This document shows positions 1-7,319 of a stretch of 14,229 bases of DNA, piece by piece (position 1 is the stretch's first letter; the number at the start of each line of letters is the position of its first letter). The notes beneath the pieces are model-generated. The model had not been told where the DNA came from, made no database searches, and worked only from the letters and a program-made list of their open reading frames with translations. The position numbers were made by a program, and so were the translations under genes. The stretch spans positions 1 through 14,229 of the forward strand of contig NVRZ01000052.1 in assembly GCA_002401055.1 (NCBI GenBank), in the 5' to 3' direction. Origin of the DNA: Bacteroidota bacterium. GTDB lineage: Bacteria; Bacteroidota; Bacteroidia; NORP154.

Positions 1-3000
1 TTTGATTACGCCTCTCAAAATATTGTAGAGCAATACCAAGTATCTCCAGGTGTAGCAGGTGTGTACAACTACGACAGTTTAAATCAGGCCTTCTGGGTAA
101 GCCAAGGAGACGATTATGTTCTTGCGCTACACAGCGTAACCTCTGGATATTACTATGGGGCAAGCACACAAATTGGACAGCATTTTACCTATGTTGAGTT
201 GCAGTATTGCAACAGTTGTAACGAAAATACTTTTCCGGTTTCGAACTTCGCAGGGTATCATTATGGTTATCCGGATTTACTTTACTACACAAGAAACCAA
301 GTGTCATTACAGCCTACTGCAGTAACAGGTGCGGAAATTAGATTAAATGCCCTAGAGGTAAGTGATGTGGCGATTTGCTCAGGAGATTCAGCTACAATAA
401 CACTCCTGGTCAATGATTCTACAGCGGGATTTATTCCTCCATTTACGTTTTCATGGTCGCCAAGCGCTGGTCTTAGTTGTACAACATGTCAAAACCCAGT
501 TGCCAGTCCAACCACAACAACAACTTACACCGTTATAGTTACAGATTCAGTAGGAACCTTGGATTCCGCAGATGTTGTGGTAACTGTTTCATCAGCAATT
601 CCAGTAGCAAGCGCTGGGAATGACACGACAATTTGTGAGGGAAACTCTGTTACATTGAACGGTTCAGGTGGAGTGACTTATTTATGGTCCCCAGCGACTG
701 GGCTGGATGACTCGTCGTTGGCCAATGCCATTGCCACCCCATCAGTTACAACGACTTATGAATTATCTGCTACAAACGGATGCGGATCAGATGCAGATAC
801 CATGGTACTGACGGTAAATCCTTTGCCGGTTGTTTCGAGCTCAGATACTGCTATATGCCCAGGGGATGCGGTTCAATTATTAGCCACTGGTGGTGTAACC
901 TATCTCTGGAGCCCTGGTTCATCGCTCAGTGATTCAACCATCGCAAACCCCATTGCAAGTCCGCTTAGCACAACAACGTATTCAATTAATGTAATATCGG
1001 GTGCCGGATGCTCAAGTATCGATTCTTTAACGGTTAGCGTTGATAGCGTGCAGCCAATTATTGCAACAACAAGTAAAGACACGATCTGTCCGAATGATAG
1101 TGTTCAACTGAACGTGCTTGCCTGCGCTACCTATACAGACGATTTCGAATCTGGCCCTGGAGCTTGGGCTTCGACAAGTCTGTGGCACATGGAAACCACG
1201 CTGTCAAACAGTACAACCACAAGCTGGACCTACAACACAGGAAGCCCCAATTACAACTATGATACTGGAACAAATTTAGGTTCTCTCACATCAGGAACGA
1301 TCGACTTGACTGGGTCACAGCCAACTGACACAACCTGGTTCACATTCATGGGTTATTATCAAACGGAAACTACAGGTACATTCTATGATCAAAGATGGAT
1401 ACAAATCTCTACGAATGGTGGTCCTTTTGTGAATTATATTCAGCTATCTGGGGAGACCATGTTAAACTGGCATCAGCATCAGTTCGATCTCTCGTCCTAC
1501 AATGGGAACAACATTCAAATTCGTTTCTTCTTTAGCACAATTGATGGCATTCTCAACAACTATTGGGGTTGGTCAATTGACGACATCGAAGTTTCTTGCA
1601 ATGGCATAGACACCAACTTGGCGTTTGTATGGACACCAACTACGGGCTTGTCCAACTCAACTATATTCAATCCTGTGGCTAGCCCCACCGTTACAACTAC
1701 ATATATTGTGTCTGCGTCTATTGGCAGCTGCTCTAGCACTGACACCGTTATAGTTTATGTAGACACAAACAATTCGATAAGTATCGATCCAGTTACGAGT
1801 TTCTGTATTAACGATTCAGTACAATTATCAGTTAGTGGAACACCGGGCCAACCTGATACAGCAACATGGACATATGCATGGACACCTGGAAACACACTGA
1901 CTGACTCGACCGCTGCCACGCCATTGGCATTTCCAGTGGTAAACACGTTGTATCAGGTAACAGTTGACAACGTATGCGGAACATTTACGGATACGCTAAC
2001 GGTTGTAGTTAATCCTGTTCCTATAGCAAATGCCGGGCTTGATACTTCGTTTTGCTACGGATTGGATGTGCAGCTTACCGCCTCTGGTGGAGTGACTTAT
2101 TTATGGTCTCCGCCGACTAATTTGAGCTGTACGGCTTGCAATAAGACCAATGCAAATCCAACCTCAGATATCATGTATTATGTCGAAGCCTTCGACTCTA
2201 TTGGCTGCTCAAGCATGGATAGCGTTTTCGTGGAAGTGAACGGTGTGCCCATAACGGCAAGTGCCGACCCTATTGCAATTTGTGGATCAAATGACTCGAC
2301 GCAACTCGATCTGAATAATTGTTCCAATAACATCTTCTTTGATGATTTTGAAGCTGGCAACTACAACCAATGGACACTGGGTTCTTCATACACCTATAGC
2401 GTAGTCAACACAACATCGGCCAATGGCGCCTATAGTCTTGAACAAAACGGATCGGGTGGATTTAACCAGGGACTAAGATATACCTTCACTCCTGATACAC
2501 CTGATTACATTAGCGTGTATATGCAACCTAGTCAGAACGTTACATATAACGGATATTTTAGTGTTGGTGATGCCAATATTACATCCAACTATGGAATTAT
2601 TTTCTTGTACACCTACAACGGAAATCACAGGCTTTATGCAAGTGGTTCTGTTGATGCGAATACTCCATATGTGGTTGGGCAATGGTATCATTTTGAATTT
2701 GTGAACATCAACTATACCGCGAGAACCTTTGATTACTATGTTGACGGGGTATTGATATATCCTAGCTTCCCTTTCCGATCTCAAACTTCTGTTGATATAT
2801 CGGAAGTTCATTTATACAATGTCAACAATTACATCTCACGTTACGACGATGTACGCATTGGGAATGAGTGTCTGCCACTAGATACAACCGCCTCTTATAC
2901 CTGGTCTCCTGCAACTGGATTGTCAAATACCAACATTTACAATCCTTGGGCCGGACCAGATAGTACTGCAACATATGTGGTAACAATGGATGACAATGGG

Positions 3001-4971
3001 TGTATCTCTACCGACACCATTACAATATTTATTGACAGCACTTTTATTACGCCTTCGAACGACACAACTATATGTATTGGTGACACTGCACAACTAGATG
3101 TGAATTCCAATACGCCGACATCAGTATATAGCTGGTCGCCATTTGCTGGATTGAGCGATCCAAATATTAAAAACCCGTTGGCTTATCCAACTGCCACCAC
3201 CAGTTATACCGTTAAAGTGACGAACACCAATGGTTGTCAGGTAACAGATACGGTGCTCGTTACCGTAGATGTTCCACCGACAGCTGCATTTAGTTCTACA
3301 AGTACGGATCTACTTCTGAGTGCAACGGACGCCTCTTTAAATACAGACTCATGGTTATGGGATTTTGGCGACGGCTTCCTGTCTACTTTACAAAATCCAT
3401 CACATACATATGGATCAACGGGTACTTATTGGGTTTGCTTGATTGCTACCAATGGATGTAGTTCCGACACCTTATGTGATTCGGTTACTATTACTATTGC
3501 AGGATGCGTTAACACTGTTGCATCTTTTACGACCATTGATGTTGCATTGACAGTAGTATTTACTGATGGTTCTTCAGATGTAGACAGCTGGGAGTGGGAT
3601 TTCGGAGATGGGATGGGGACTTCTACTGCCCAGAACCCGGTTTACACGTATGCCGCTGATGGCATCTATAACGTTTGTTTGATTACCACCAATACGTGTA
3701 GCACAGATACCTTGTGCATGAATATTATTGTGAGTGCTTCAGGAGGTTGTCAAAATACGATTACTGGATTTACCTCCAACAGTGTAGGTCTACAGACAGT
3801 GTTTACGGATATATCTTCTGATGCAACTACATGGTTTTGGGATTTTGGGGATGCAAATACTTCTACCGCCCAGAATCCGGTTCATACTTACGGTGCCGAT
3901 GGTACGTATTATGTATGCTTAGTTACAACCAACCCTTGTAGTTCCGACTCCTTATGTGATTCGGTAACAGTATTGGGTTCCAGTTGCCAGAATACAGTGG
4001 CTGCATTTAATTTTGCAGACTCTGGATTAACGGTGGTGTTCACAGATGCCTCATCCGATGCAACGAGCTGGATGTGGTATTTTGGAGATGGAAATAATTC
4101 TAGCACGGTCAACCCTTCATACACCTATGCTGCTGCGGGTACGTATAACGTATGTTTGGTAACGACCAACCCATGTAGCTCTGATTCTATTTGTACAACA
4201 ATTACAGTAGCTCCATGCGCTGCTCCAACATCTTCTTTTAGCGGCACGACGTCAGATTTAACCGCAACTTTCTCTGACTTATCTACAAATGCTACGAGCT
4301 GGTCTTGGGATTTTGGAGACCTTAACTCTTCCAACGCTCAGAATCCGGTTTATTCGTACAGTAGCGCGGGAACATACAACGTGTGCTTGACGGTTACTAA
4401 TGGATGCGGTACTGATGTGTTCTGTGACTCAATTACCGTTTCTAGCTGTCCAGCAACGGTTGCGCTTTTCTCTTACAGTGCGTCCGCTCTAACTCTAGAT
4501 TTTTCAGATGCATCACTCAATTCAGGTAGCTGGTCCTGGGATTTTGGAGATGGATTCTTTGGATCGTCGCAGAACCCCTCACATACCTATGCCGCATCCG
4601 GTACTTACACTGTGTGTTTGATTTCTGCAAGTGCATGTAGTTCAGATACTTCTTGCGTTCAAATTACGGTATCAGCAGTAGGTATTGAAGAGCTGGATAT
4701 TGCACAGGTGGAAATCTATCCTAACCCTACAGATGGTATCATTAACATAGACGTACCAAATCTTGCAAATGAAAAGGTTTCTATTACCATATACAACCTG
4801 GCAGGAGAGGTAATGTACCACAATGAGGAGGCTACAATGCTCATGAGCAGCAATCAGGCAAATAAATCAAAATATCAGGTTAATCTTGATGGTCTTAGTA
4901 ACGGTTCTTATCTGATTAAGATTAAAGTGGGTAACAAAAGCACCGTTGAAGAAATGATTTTTACGAAGTAA
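1..4971 (+). CDS. Giant T9SS-secreted repeat adhesin (Ig-like and PKD repeats), 5' end outside window
   Basis: The frame is open from base 1, so the start lies upstream; the GTG at 61 is internal and not a credible start. About 1656 residues are visible. In order (residues counted from base 1): the end of an unassigned domain (1-115); eight Ig-like repeats (about 120-1090) with the pattern D-T-x-I-C-x-G-D-S-x-Q-L, then W-S-P-x-x-G-L-S, then T-T-T-Y; two jelly-roll-like domains inserted into repeats 4 (380-533) and 7 (781-957); six PKD domains (1091-1560) marked by W-x-W-D-F-G-D-G; and a C-terminal type A sorting domain (about 1561-1656) with Y-P-N-P-T near its start and the ending V-E-E-M-I-F-T-K. 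Proteins of this type are exported through the outer membrane by T9SS and anchored or released after tail cleavage. A role in adhesion or gliding is inferred. No catalytic motif is visible in the part present. Confidence 0.93.
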   Translation, partial: FDYASQNIVEQYQVSPGVAGVYNYDSLNQAFWVSQGDDYVLALHSVTSGYYYGASTQIGQHFTYVELQYCNSCNENTFPVSNFAGYHYGYPDLLYYTRNQVSLQPTAVTGAEIRLNALEVSDVAICSGDSATITLLVNDSTAGFIPPFTFSWSPSAGLSCTTCQNPVASPTTTTTYTVIVTDSVGTLDSADVVVTVSSAIPVASAGNDTTICEGNSVTLNGSGGVTYLWSPATGLDDSSLANAIATPSVTTTYELSATNGCGSDADTMVLTVNPLPVVSSSDTAICPGDAVQLLATGGVTYLWSPGSSLSDSTIANPIASPLSTTTYSINVISGAGCSSIDSLTVSVDSVQPIIATTSKDTICPNDSVQLNVLACATYTDDFESGPGAWASTSLWHMETTLSNSTTTSWTYNTGSPNYNYDTGTNLGSLTSGTIDLTGSQPTDTTWFTFMGYYQTETTGTFYDQRWIQISTNGGPFVNYIQLSGETMLNWHQHQFDLSSYNGNNIQIRFFFSTIDGILNNYWGWSIDDIEVSCNGIDTNLAFVWTPTTGLSNSTIFNPVASPTVTTTYIVSASIGSCSSTDTVIVYVDTNNSISIDPVTSFCINDSVQLSVSGTPGQPDTATWTYAWTPGNTLTDSTAATPLAFPVVNTLYQVTVDNVCGTFTDTLTVVVNPVPIANAGLDTSFCYGLDVQLTASGGVTYLWSPPTNLSCTACNKTNANPTSDIMYYVEAFDSIGCSSMDSVFVEVNGVPITASADPIAICGSNDSTQLDLNNCSNNIFFDDFEAGNYNQWTLGSSYTYSVVNTTSANGAYSLEQNGSGGFNQGLRYTFTPDTPDYISVYMQPSQNVTYNGYFSVGDANITSNYGIIFLYTYNGNHRLYASGSVDANTPYVVGQWYHFEFVNINYTARTFDYYVDGVLIYPSFPFRSQTSVDISEVHLYNVNNYISRYDDVRIGNECLPLDTTASYTWSPATGLSNTNIYNPWAGPDSTATYVVTMDDNGCISTDTITIFIDSTFITPSNDTTICIGDTAQLDVNSNTPTSVYSWSPFAGLSDPNIKNPLAYPTATTSYTVKVTNTNGCQVTDTVLVTVDVPPTAAFSSTSTDLLLSATDASLNTDSWLWDFGDGFLSTLQNPSHTYGSTGTYWVCLIATNGCSSDTLCDSVTITIAGCVNTVASFTTIDVALTVVFTDGSSDVDSWEWDFGDGMGTSTAQNPVYTYAADGIYNVCLITTNTCSTDTLCMNIIVSASGGCQNTITGFTSNSVGLQTVFTDISSDATTWFWDFGDANTSTAQNPVHTYGADGTYYVCLVTTNPCSSDSLCDSVTVLGSSCQNTVAAFNFADSGLTVVFTDASSDATSWMWYFGDGNNSSTVNPSYTYAAAGTYNVCLVTTNPCSSDSICTTITVAPCAAPTSSFSGTTSDLTATFSDLSTNATSWSWDFGDLNSSNAQNPVYSYSSAGTYNVCLTVTNGCGTDVFCDSITVSSCPATVALFSYSASALTLDFSDASLNSGSWSWDFGDGFFGSSQNPSHTYAASGTYTVCLISASACSSDTSCVQITVSAVGIEELDIAQVEIYPNPTDGIINIDVPNLANEKVSITIYNLAGEVMYHNEEATMLMSSNQANKSKYQVNLDGLSNGSYLIKIKVGNKSTVEEMIFTK
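358..3270 (+). repeat. Eight Ig-like repeats coding array
   Basis: Eight repeat starts can be read in the protein at about nucleotides 366, 624, 844, 1080, 1795, 2041, 2269 and 3058. Each begins with a D/T/A-I-C or S-F-C element followed by a Q-L or T-L strand, then a W-(S/T)-P-x-x-x-L half and a T-T-T-Y strand. Repeats 4 and 7 are split by inserted domains of about 150 and 175 residues. A 23-base stretch encoding G-G-V-T-Y-L-W is identical at 667-689 and 2086-2108, which suggests fairly recent duplication or gene conversion within the array. The other repeats are well diverged in DNA. Confidence 0.8.
3271..4680 (+). repeat. Six tandem PKD-domain repeats
   Basis: The first Trp codon of the W-x-W-D-F-G-D-G motif lies at 3352, 3589, 3832, 4069, 4300 and 4531, giving periods of 237, 243, 237, 231 and 231 bases (77-81 codons). 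Each unit also carries H/Y-T/S-Y-x-x-x-G-x-Y-x-V-C-L and a closing Cys-containing strand. Unit 4 reads W-M-W-Y-F-G-D-G, so the first Asp is Tyr. At 3457-3485 and 3937-3965 the DNA is identical except for one base, exactly 480 bases (two units) apart, which points to duplication of a two-unit block. Confidence 0.85.
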
Positions 4972-5009
4972 TTTGTAAGTTTATAAGAACTTCGAAAATT
5001 ATTTTGCCT

Positions 5010-5621
5010 ATGCTCTTAAAAATTCATCCCGAGAACCCTAACCCGCACGAGATTAGTATTGCAATTGATCATCTCAAAGCTGGTCAGGTAATTATTTATC
5101 CTACTGATACGGTTTATGCACTTGCCTGTGATATGTTGAACAGAAAAGCAGTTGAAAGGCTCTGCCAGATAAAAGGAGTGAAACCTGAGCAAGCAAACTT
5201 TTCTCTCATTTGTAATAACCTCAGCCATTTGTCGGATTACACAAAAAATGTAAATACTGCTACTTACAAGCTGATGAGAAAGTCCTTACCTGGACCTTTT
5301 ACTTTTATTCTCAATGCCAATGCCAATGTGCCCAAAATTTTCAAGAGGAATAAAAAAACCATTGGCATAAGAATACCTGACAACAATATTGCTATGAAAC
5401 TGGTGGAGGAGCTCGGCAATCCATTGGTTTCTACGTCTATTCATGATAAGGACGAAATATTGGAATACACTACTGATCCTGAGTCAATTTATAGCCGCTA
5501 TAAAGATCGAGTTGAGGTCACTATTGATGGAGGCTATGGAAACAACATTGCTTCGACCATCATTGACTGCACCGGAGAAGAACCACTCATCGTTAGAGAA
5601 GGAAGAGGAATTCTTGCCTAG
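5010..5621 (+). CDS. YciO-type Sua5/YrdC family protein (possible L-threonylcarbamoyladenylate synthase)
   Basis: A 203-residue YrdC-fold protein. An upstream in-frame TTG at 5004 is less likely than the ATG at 5010. Family signatures are P-T-D-T-V-Y-A-L (31-38), T-I-G-I-R-I-P (117-123), S-T-S (141-143), S-T-I-I-D (182-186) and R-E-G-R-G (196-200). Several blocks resemble E. coli YciO more than YrdC/TsaC as I remember them: I-H-P-E-N-P at the N-terminus, N-F-S-L-I-C (63-68) followed by L-S-x-L-S-x-Y, and P-G-P-F-T-F-I-L (94-101). YrdC/Sua5 enzymes make threonylcarbamoyl-AMP from threonine, bicarbonate and ATP for the t6A37 modification of tRNA. YciO proteins share the fold, but their role is less clear. 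The length fits the single-domain form without the extra Sua5 C-terminal domain. It lies 38 bases after the adhesin on the same strand, with no terminator or clear promoter seen between them. Confidence 0.88.
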   Translation: MLLKIHPENPNPHEISIAIDHLKAGQVIIYPTDTVYALACDMLNRKAVERLCQIKGVKPEQANFSLICNNLSHLSDYTKNVNTATYKLMRKSLPGPFTFILNANANVPKIFKRNKKTIGIRIPDNNIAMKLVEELGNPLVSTSIHDKDEILEYTTDPESIYSRYKDRVEVTIDGGYGNNIASTIIDCTGEEPLIVREGRGILA

Positions 5622-6850
5622 CTTTTGAGCGAGTTACTAAGCTCAGGAAGAGGCTTTTCAGTCGTGCCATGATTGGTTATGAATAGAAGGCCTTCTTTTA
5701 CTAATCTCTTTACGAATACCACTTTGCCCTCCTGATCCATGCAATCGGGTATTTCTGATACTTTAAAATTTTTGTGATGATCAATAAACTCCATCACAGG
5801 TTTGGTAAAAGCCGGGAACTCTATCTCCTGCCCAAACAAATGGATAATTACTTTGTCATCATTTTCGGTTACCTTATAAATTAAATTAGATCTCACCATT
5901 ACCTCACTCTCCAGCGAAATCTTAGGCAATAAATTTATTTGATTTAATTGTCCCAATAAATTTGGGCCTTTGTCTGCCATCAATTCGTAAAAAAACCGAT
6001 CCAATCCCTCTTCAGGCTTACCTCTTTCAGCTAAGGCTGACAACAGTTTCTTAAAATGAACATTTGCTTCATCATCTTTCTGCTGAACGGCAAAACCAAT
6101 AGGGATGAATTTCCTGAACTCAACATCGCTCTTTGCCAAGTGTAGGATGGATTCAATTAGAAAGTCTGTCCATGTATAGCCCAACAGCCCTCCTGTAATG
6201 TGAAGTGAAATTTCTTCATTGCTCTCAGCATCGTGCATAACTCCCCTCGGAATGTAGAGCATATCACCGGCATTTAGAATGAACTCCTCTTGCAATTCTC
6301 CTGGTTCACCTTCATCGTTATATGGCTGCGACTGAAGGGGTAACTCGATAGGATTATTGTAAATGCGCCACTTCTTAGATCCTTCTATTTGAAGGATAAA
6401 AACATCATGCGTATCATAATGCGTTTTAAACCCCTGTGAATTTGCAGGAGTTAAATATACATTGGTCTGAAATTTATGCGAGAAGTGTTTAAACATGTAA
6501 TCAACAAAAGTTCCCAGAGAGGAAACGTGATCGTGCAGACCCGATAATACGATTGATGCCCCTTCAGCAAATTGCTTCAGTAATTTCGCGCTGTTGATCG
6601 TCTCGCCATTAGATGAAGTGAATAATTCGGCATCTATAGGCGTTTCAACGCCAGAGTTAACCATATTAATTTTGGGATACGAAAGTTTTTGGGAATGCAG
6701 AACCTCATCTACTACTTCCAAAGAGAGCAGACTCTTGTAATAATCGGCATTGGTTCTTTCAATTCTGCATATTTTCTTCTCGTAGAATTTCGAATAAAAT
6801 TCTTTTTCACCAATTGGATCGATAATCCACTCAAATTGAAATTGATCCAT
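5618..6850 (-). CDS. JmjC / cupin_4 Fe(II)- and 2-oxoglutarate-dependent oxygenase
   Basis: A 410-residue protein with the layout of the RoxA/MINA53-like cupin_4 family: an N-terminal region, a JmjC double-stranded beta-helix (about 95-230), a helical linker, and a C-terminal winged-helix-like part (about 315-395). Iron ligands are readable as H144-x-D146 and H206 (in P-R-G-V-M-H-D). The segment D-V-F-I-L-Q-I-E-G-S-K-K-W (149-161) is the typical strand following H-x-D. Known members hydroxylate His or Arg of ribosomal proteins; other JmjC enzymes hydroxylate Asp or Asn. The substrate here is not shown by sequence. The gene starts 85 bases after the small Asp-rich lipoprotein gene on the same strand, so the two may be cotranscribed. 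Its stop overlaps that of the convergent YciO-type gene. No TAnnTTTG box is seen directly upstream. Confidence 0.88.
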   Translation of the reverse strand: MDQFQFEWIIDPIGEKEFYSKFYEKKICRIERTNADYYKSLLSLEVVDEVLHSQKLSYPKINMVNSGVETPIDAELFTSSNGETINSAKLLKQFAEGASIVLSGLHDHVSSLGTFVDYMFKHFSHKFQTNVYLTPANSQGFKTHYDTHDVFILQIEGSKKWRIYNNPIELPLQSQPYNDEGEPGELQEEFILNAGDMLYIPRGVMHDAESNEEISLHITGGLLGYTWTDFLIESILHLAKSDVEFRKFIPIGFAVQQKDDEANVHFKKLLSALAERGKPEEGLDRFFYELMADKGPNLLGQLNQINLLPKISLESEVMVRSNLIYKVTENDDKVIIHLFGQEIEFPAFTKPVMEFIDHHKNFKVSEIPDCMDQEGKVVFVKRLVKEGLLFITNHGTTEKPLPELSNSLKS

Positions 6851-6873
6851 TGGCTTAACTTGAAATAGTGATA

Positions 6874-6891
6874 GGTTAACCGGCTGTTAAC
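6874..6891. promoter_or_regulatory. Paired GTTAAC dyad between lipoprotein and oxygenase genes
   Basis: Two perfect GTTAAC palindromes lie at 6875-6880 and 6886-6891, 11 bases apart (about one helical turn), and the first extends to GGTTAACC. Together they form a symmetric element with a 5-base centre, about 25-40 bases upstream of the oxygenase ATG. It could be an operator or a weak RNA hairpin (6-bp stem, 5-base loop). No T-run follows on the minus strand, so it is not a standard terminator. Function is unknown. Confidence 0.3.
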
Positions 6892-6935
6892 GTCAAAAAC
6901 ATCTTTCAAAAAAATCTGGCGACAATCAGCTTGTA

Positions 6936-7223
6936 CTAAATAAGACGGCGATCATCTGTATCACAGTAATTTGAATCTGCATAGCTGCTAGCATCATAAC
7001 CATCCCACGAATCACTGTAACTGGTGTAATCATTACTATCACAAAGAGATTTCGAATCAGCCTTTCTACATGATGTAACAGTTGCTACCGCAGTTATTCC
7101 CAGAGCAATTGCCACAGTAACAAACCTTCTATTTGATCGTCTACTTACAACTCTAGGCCTGTTTGTAGTTACAATATCCTCATCTACCAATCTCGGTAGT
7201 TGCTTCGGAGTTTGCTTGTTCAT
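6936..7223 (-). CDS. Small Asp/Ser/Tyr-rich predicted lipoprotein, possible substrate of the adjacent oxygenase
   Basis: A 95-residue protein that I do not recognise. Residues 1-34 are polar with basic clusters (R-R-S-N-R-R at 28-33). Residues 35-51 form one hydrophobic segment ending V-T-S-C (49-52), which fits a relaxed lipobox with C52 as the acylated cysteine. The N-region is long for a signal peptide. The mature 44 residues are rich in Asp, Ser and Tyr and contain two further Cys (61, 87). Asp falls on positions 62, 65, 71, 74, 77 and 83, all in one three-residue register, with Ser filling 68 and 80. The ATG at 7223 sits about 27 bases downstream of a TAnnTTTG box. It precedes the JmjC oxygenase on the same strand. 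If C52 is not processed, it would be a single-pass membrane protein instead. Confidence 0.72.
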   Translation of the reverse strand: MNKQTPKQLPRLVDEDIVTTNRPRVVSRRSNRRFVTVAIALGITAVATVTSCRKADSKSLCDSNDYTSYSDSWDGYDASSYADSNYCDTDDRRLI

Positions 7224-7250
7224 GTGCTTTCAGTCTAATTTTGTACTCCT

Positions 7251-7296
7251 CAAATTTAGAATAAAATATTTAACGAATAAGAATACCCAAAATATG
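7251..7296 (-). promoter_or_regulatory. Candidate promoter of the small lipoprotein gene, with AGGTATT-like half-site
   Basis: On the minus strand TAAATTTG (7251-7258) matches the Bacteroidota -7 consensus TAnnTTTG exactly, about 27 bases before the ATG. Upstream, bases 7282-7296 read AATACCCAAAATATG on the plus strand, matching 13 of 15 positions of the element before the TonB receptor (9852-9866). The second arm of the dyad is poorly matched here, with TACT one base out of register. The spacing to the -7 box is 22 rather than 20. Confidence 0.4.
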
Positions 7297-7319
7297 AGTA
7301 ATTGAAGTGATGGGAAGGC

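Noticed and set aside
61..63. GTG as the start of the giant adhesin
   Set aside because: The frame is open back to base 1, the protein has no signal peptide after this GTG, and T9SS cargo needs one; the true start lies upstream.
2473..2811. 112-codon minus-strand open frame inside the adhesin gene
   Set aside because: It lies antisense to clear jelly-roll-like coding sequence and has no recognisable protein features or promoter; a shadow of the real gene.
3909..4334. Two adjacent minus-strand open frames with similar ends (H-G-L-V-V-T-K-H-T)
   Set aside because: The similarity between them comes from the PKD repeats on the other strand, not from a real antisense gene family.
4972..5009. Possible promoter or terminator between the adhesin and the YciO-type gene
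   Set aside because: The TTATTTTG near 5000 misses the -7 consensus and would start transcription inside the gene; no stable hairpin with a T-run is present.
7183..7196. TACC-N6-GGTA inverted repeat near the start of the small lipoprotein gene
   Set aside because: Wrong spacing (6 instead of 8) and located within the coding sequence.
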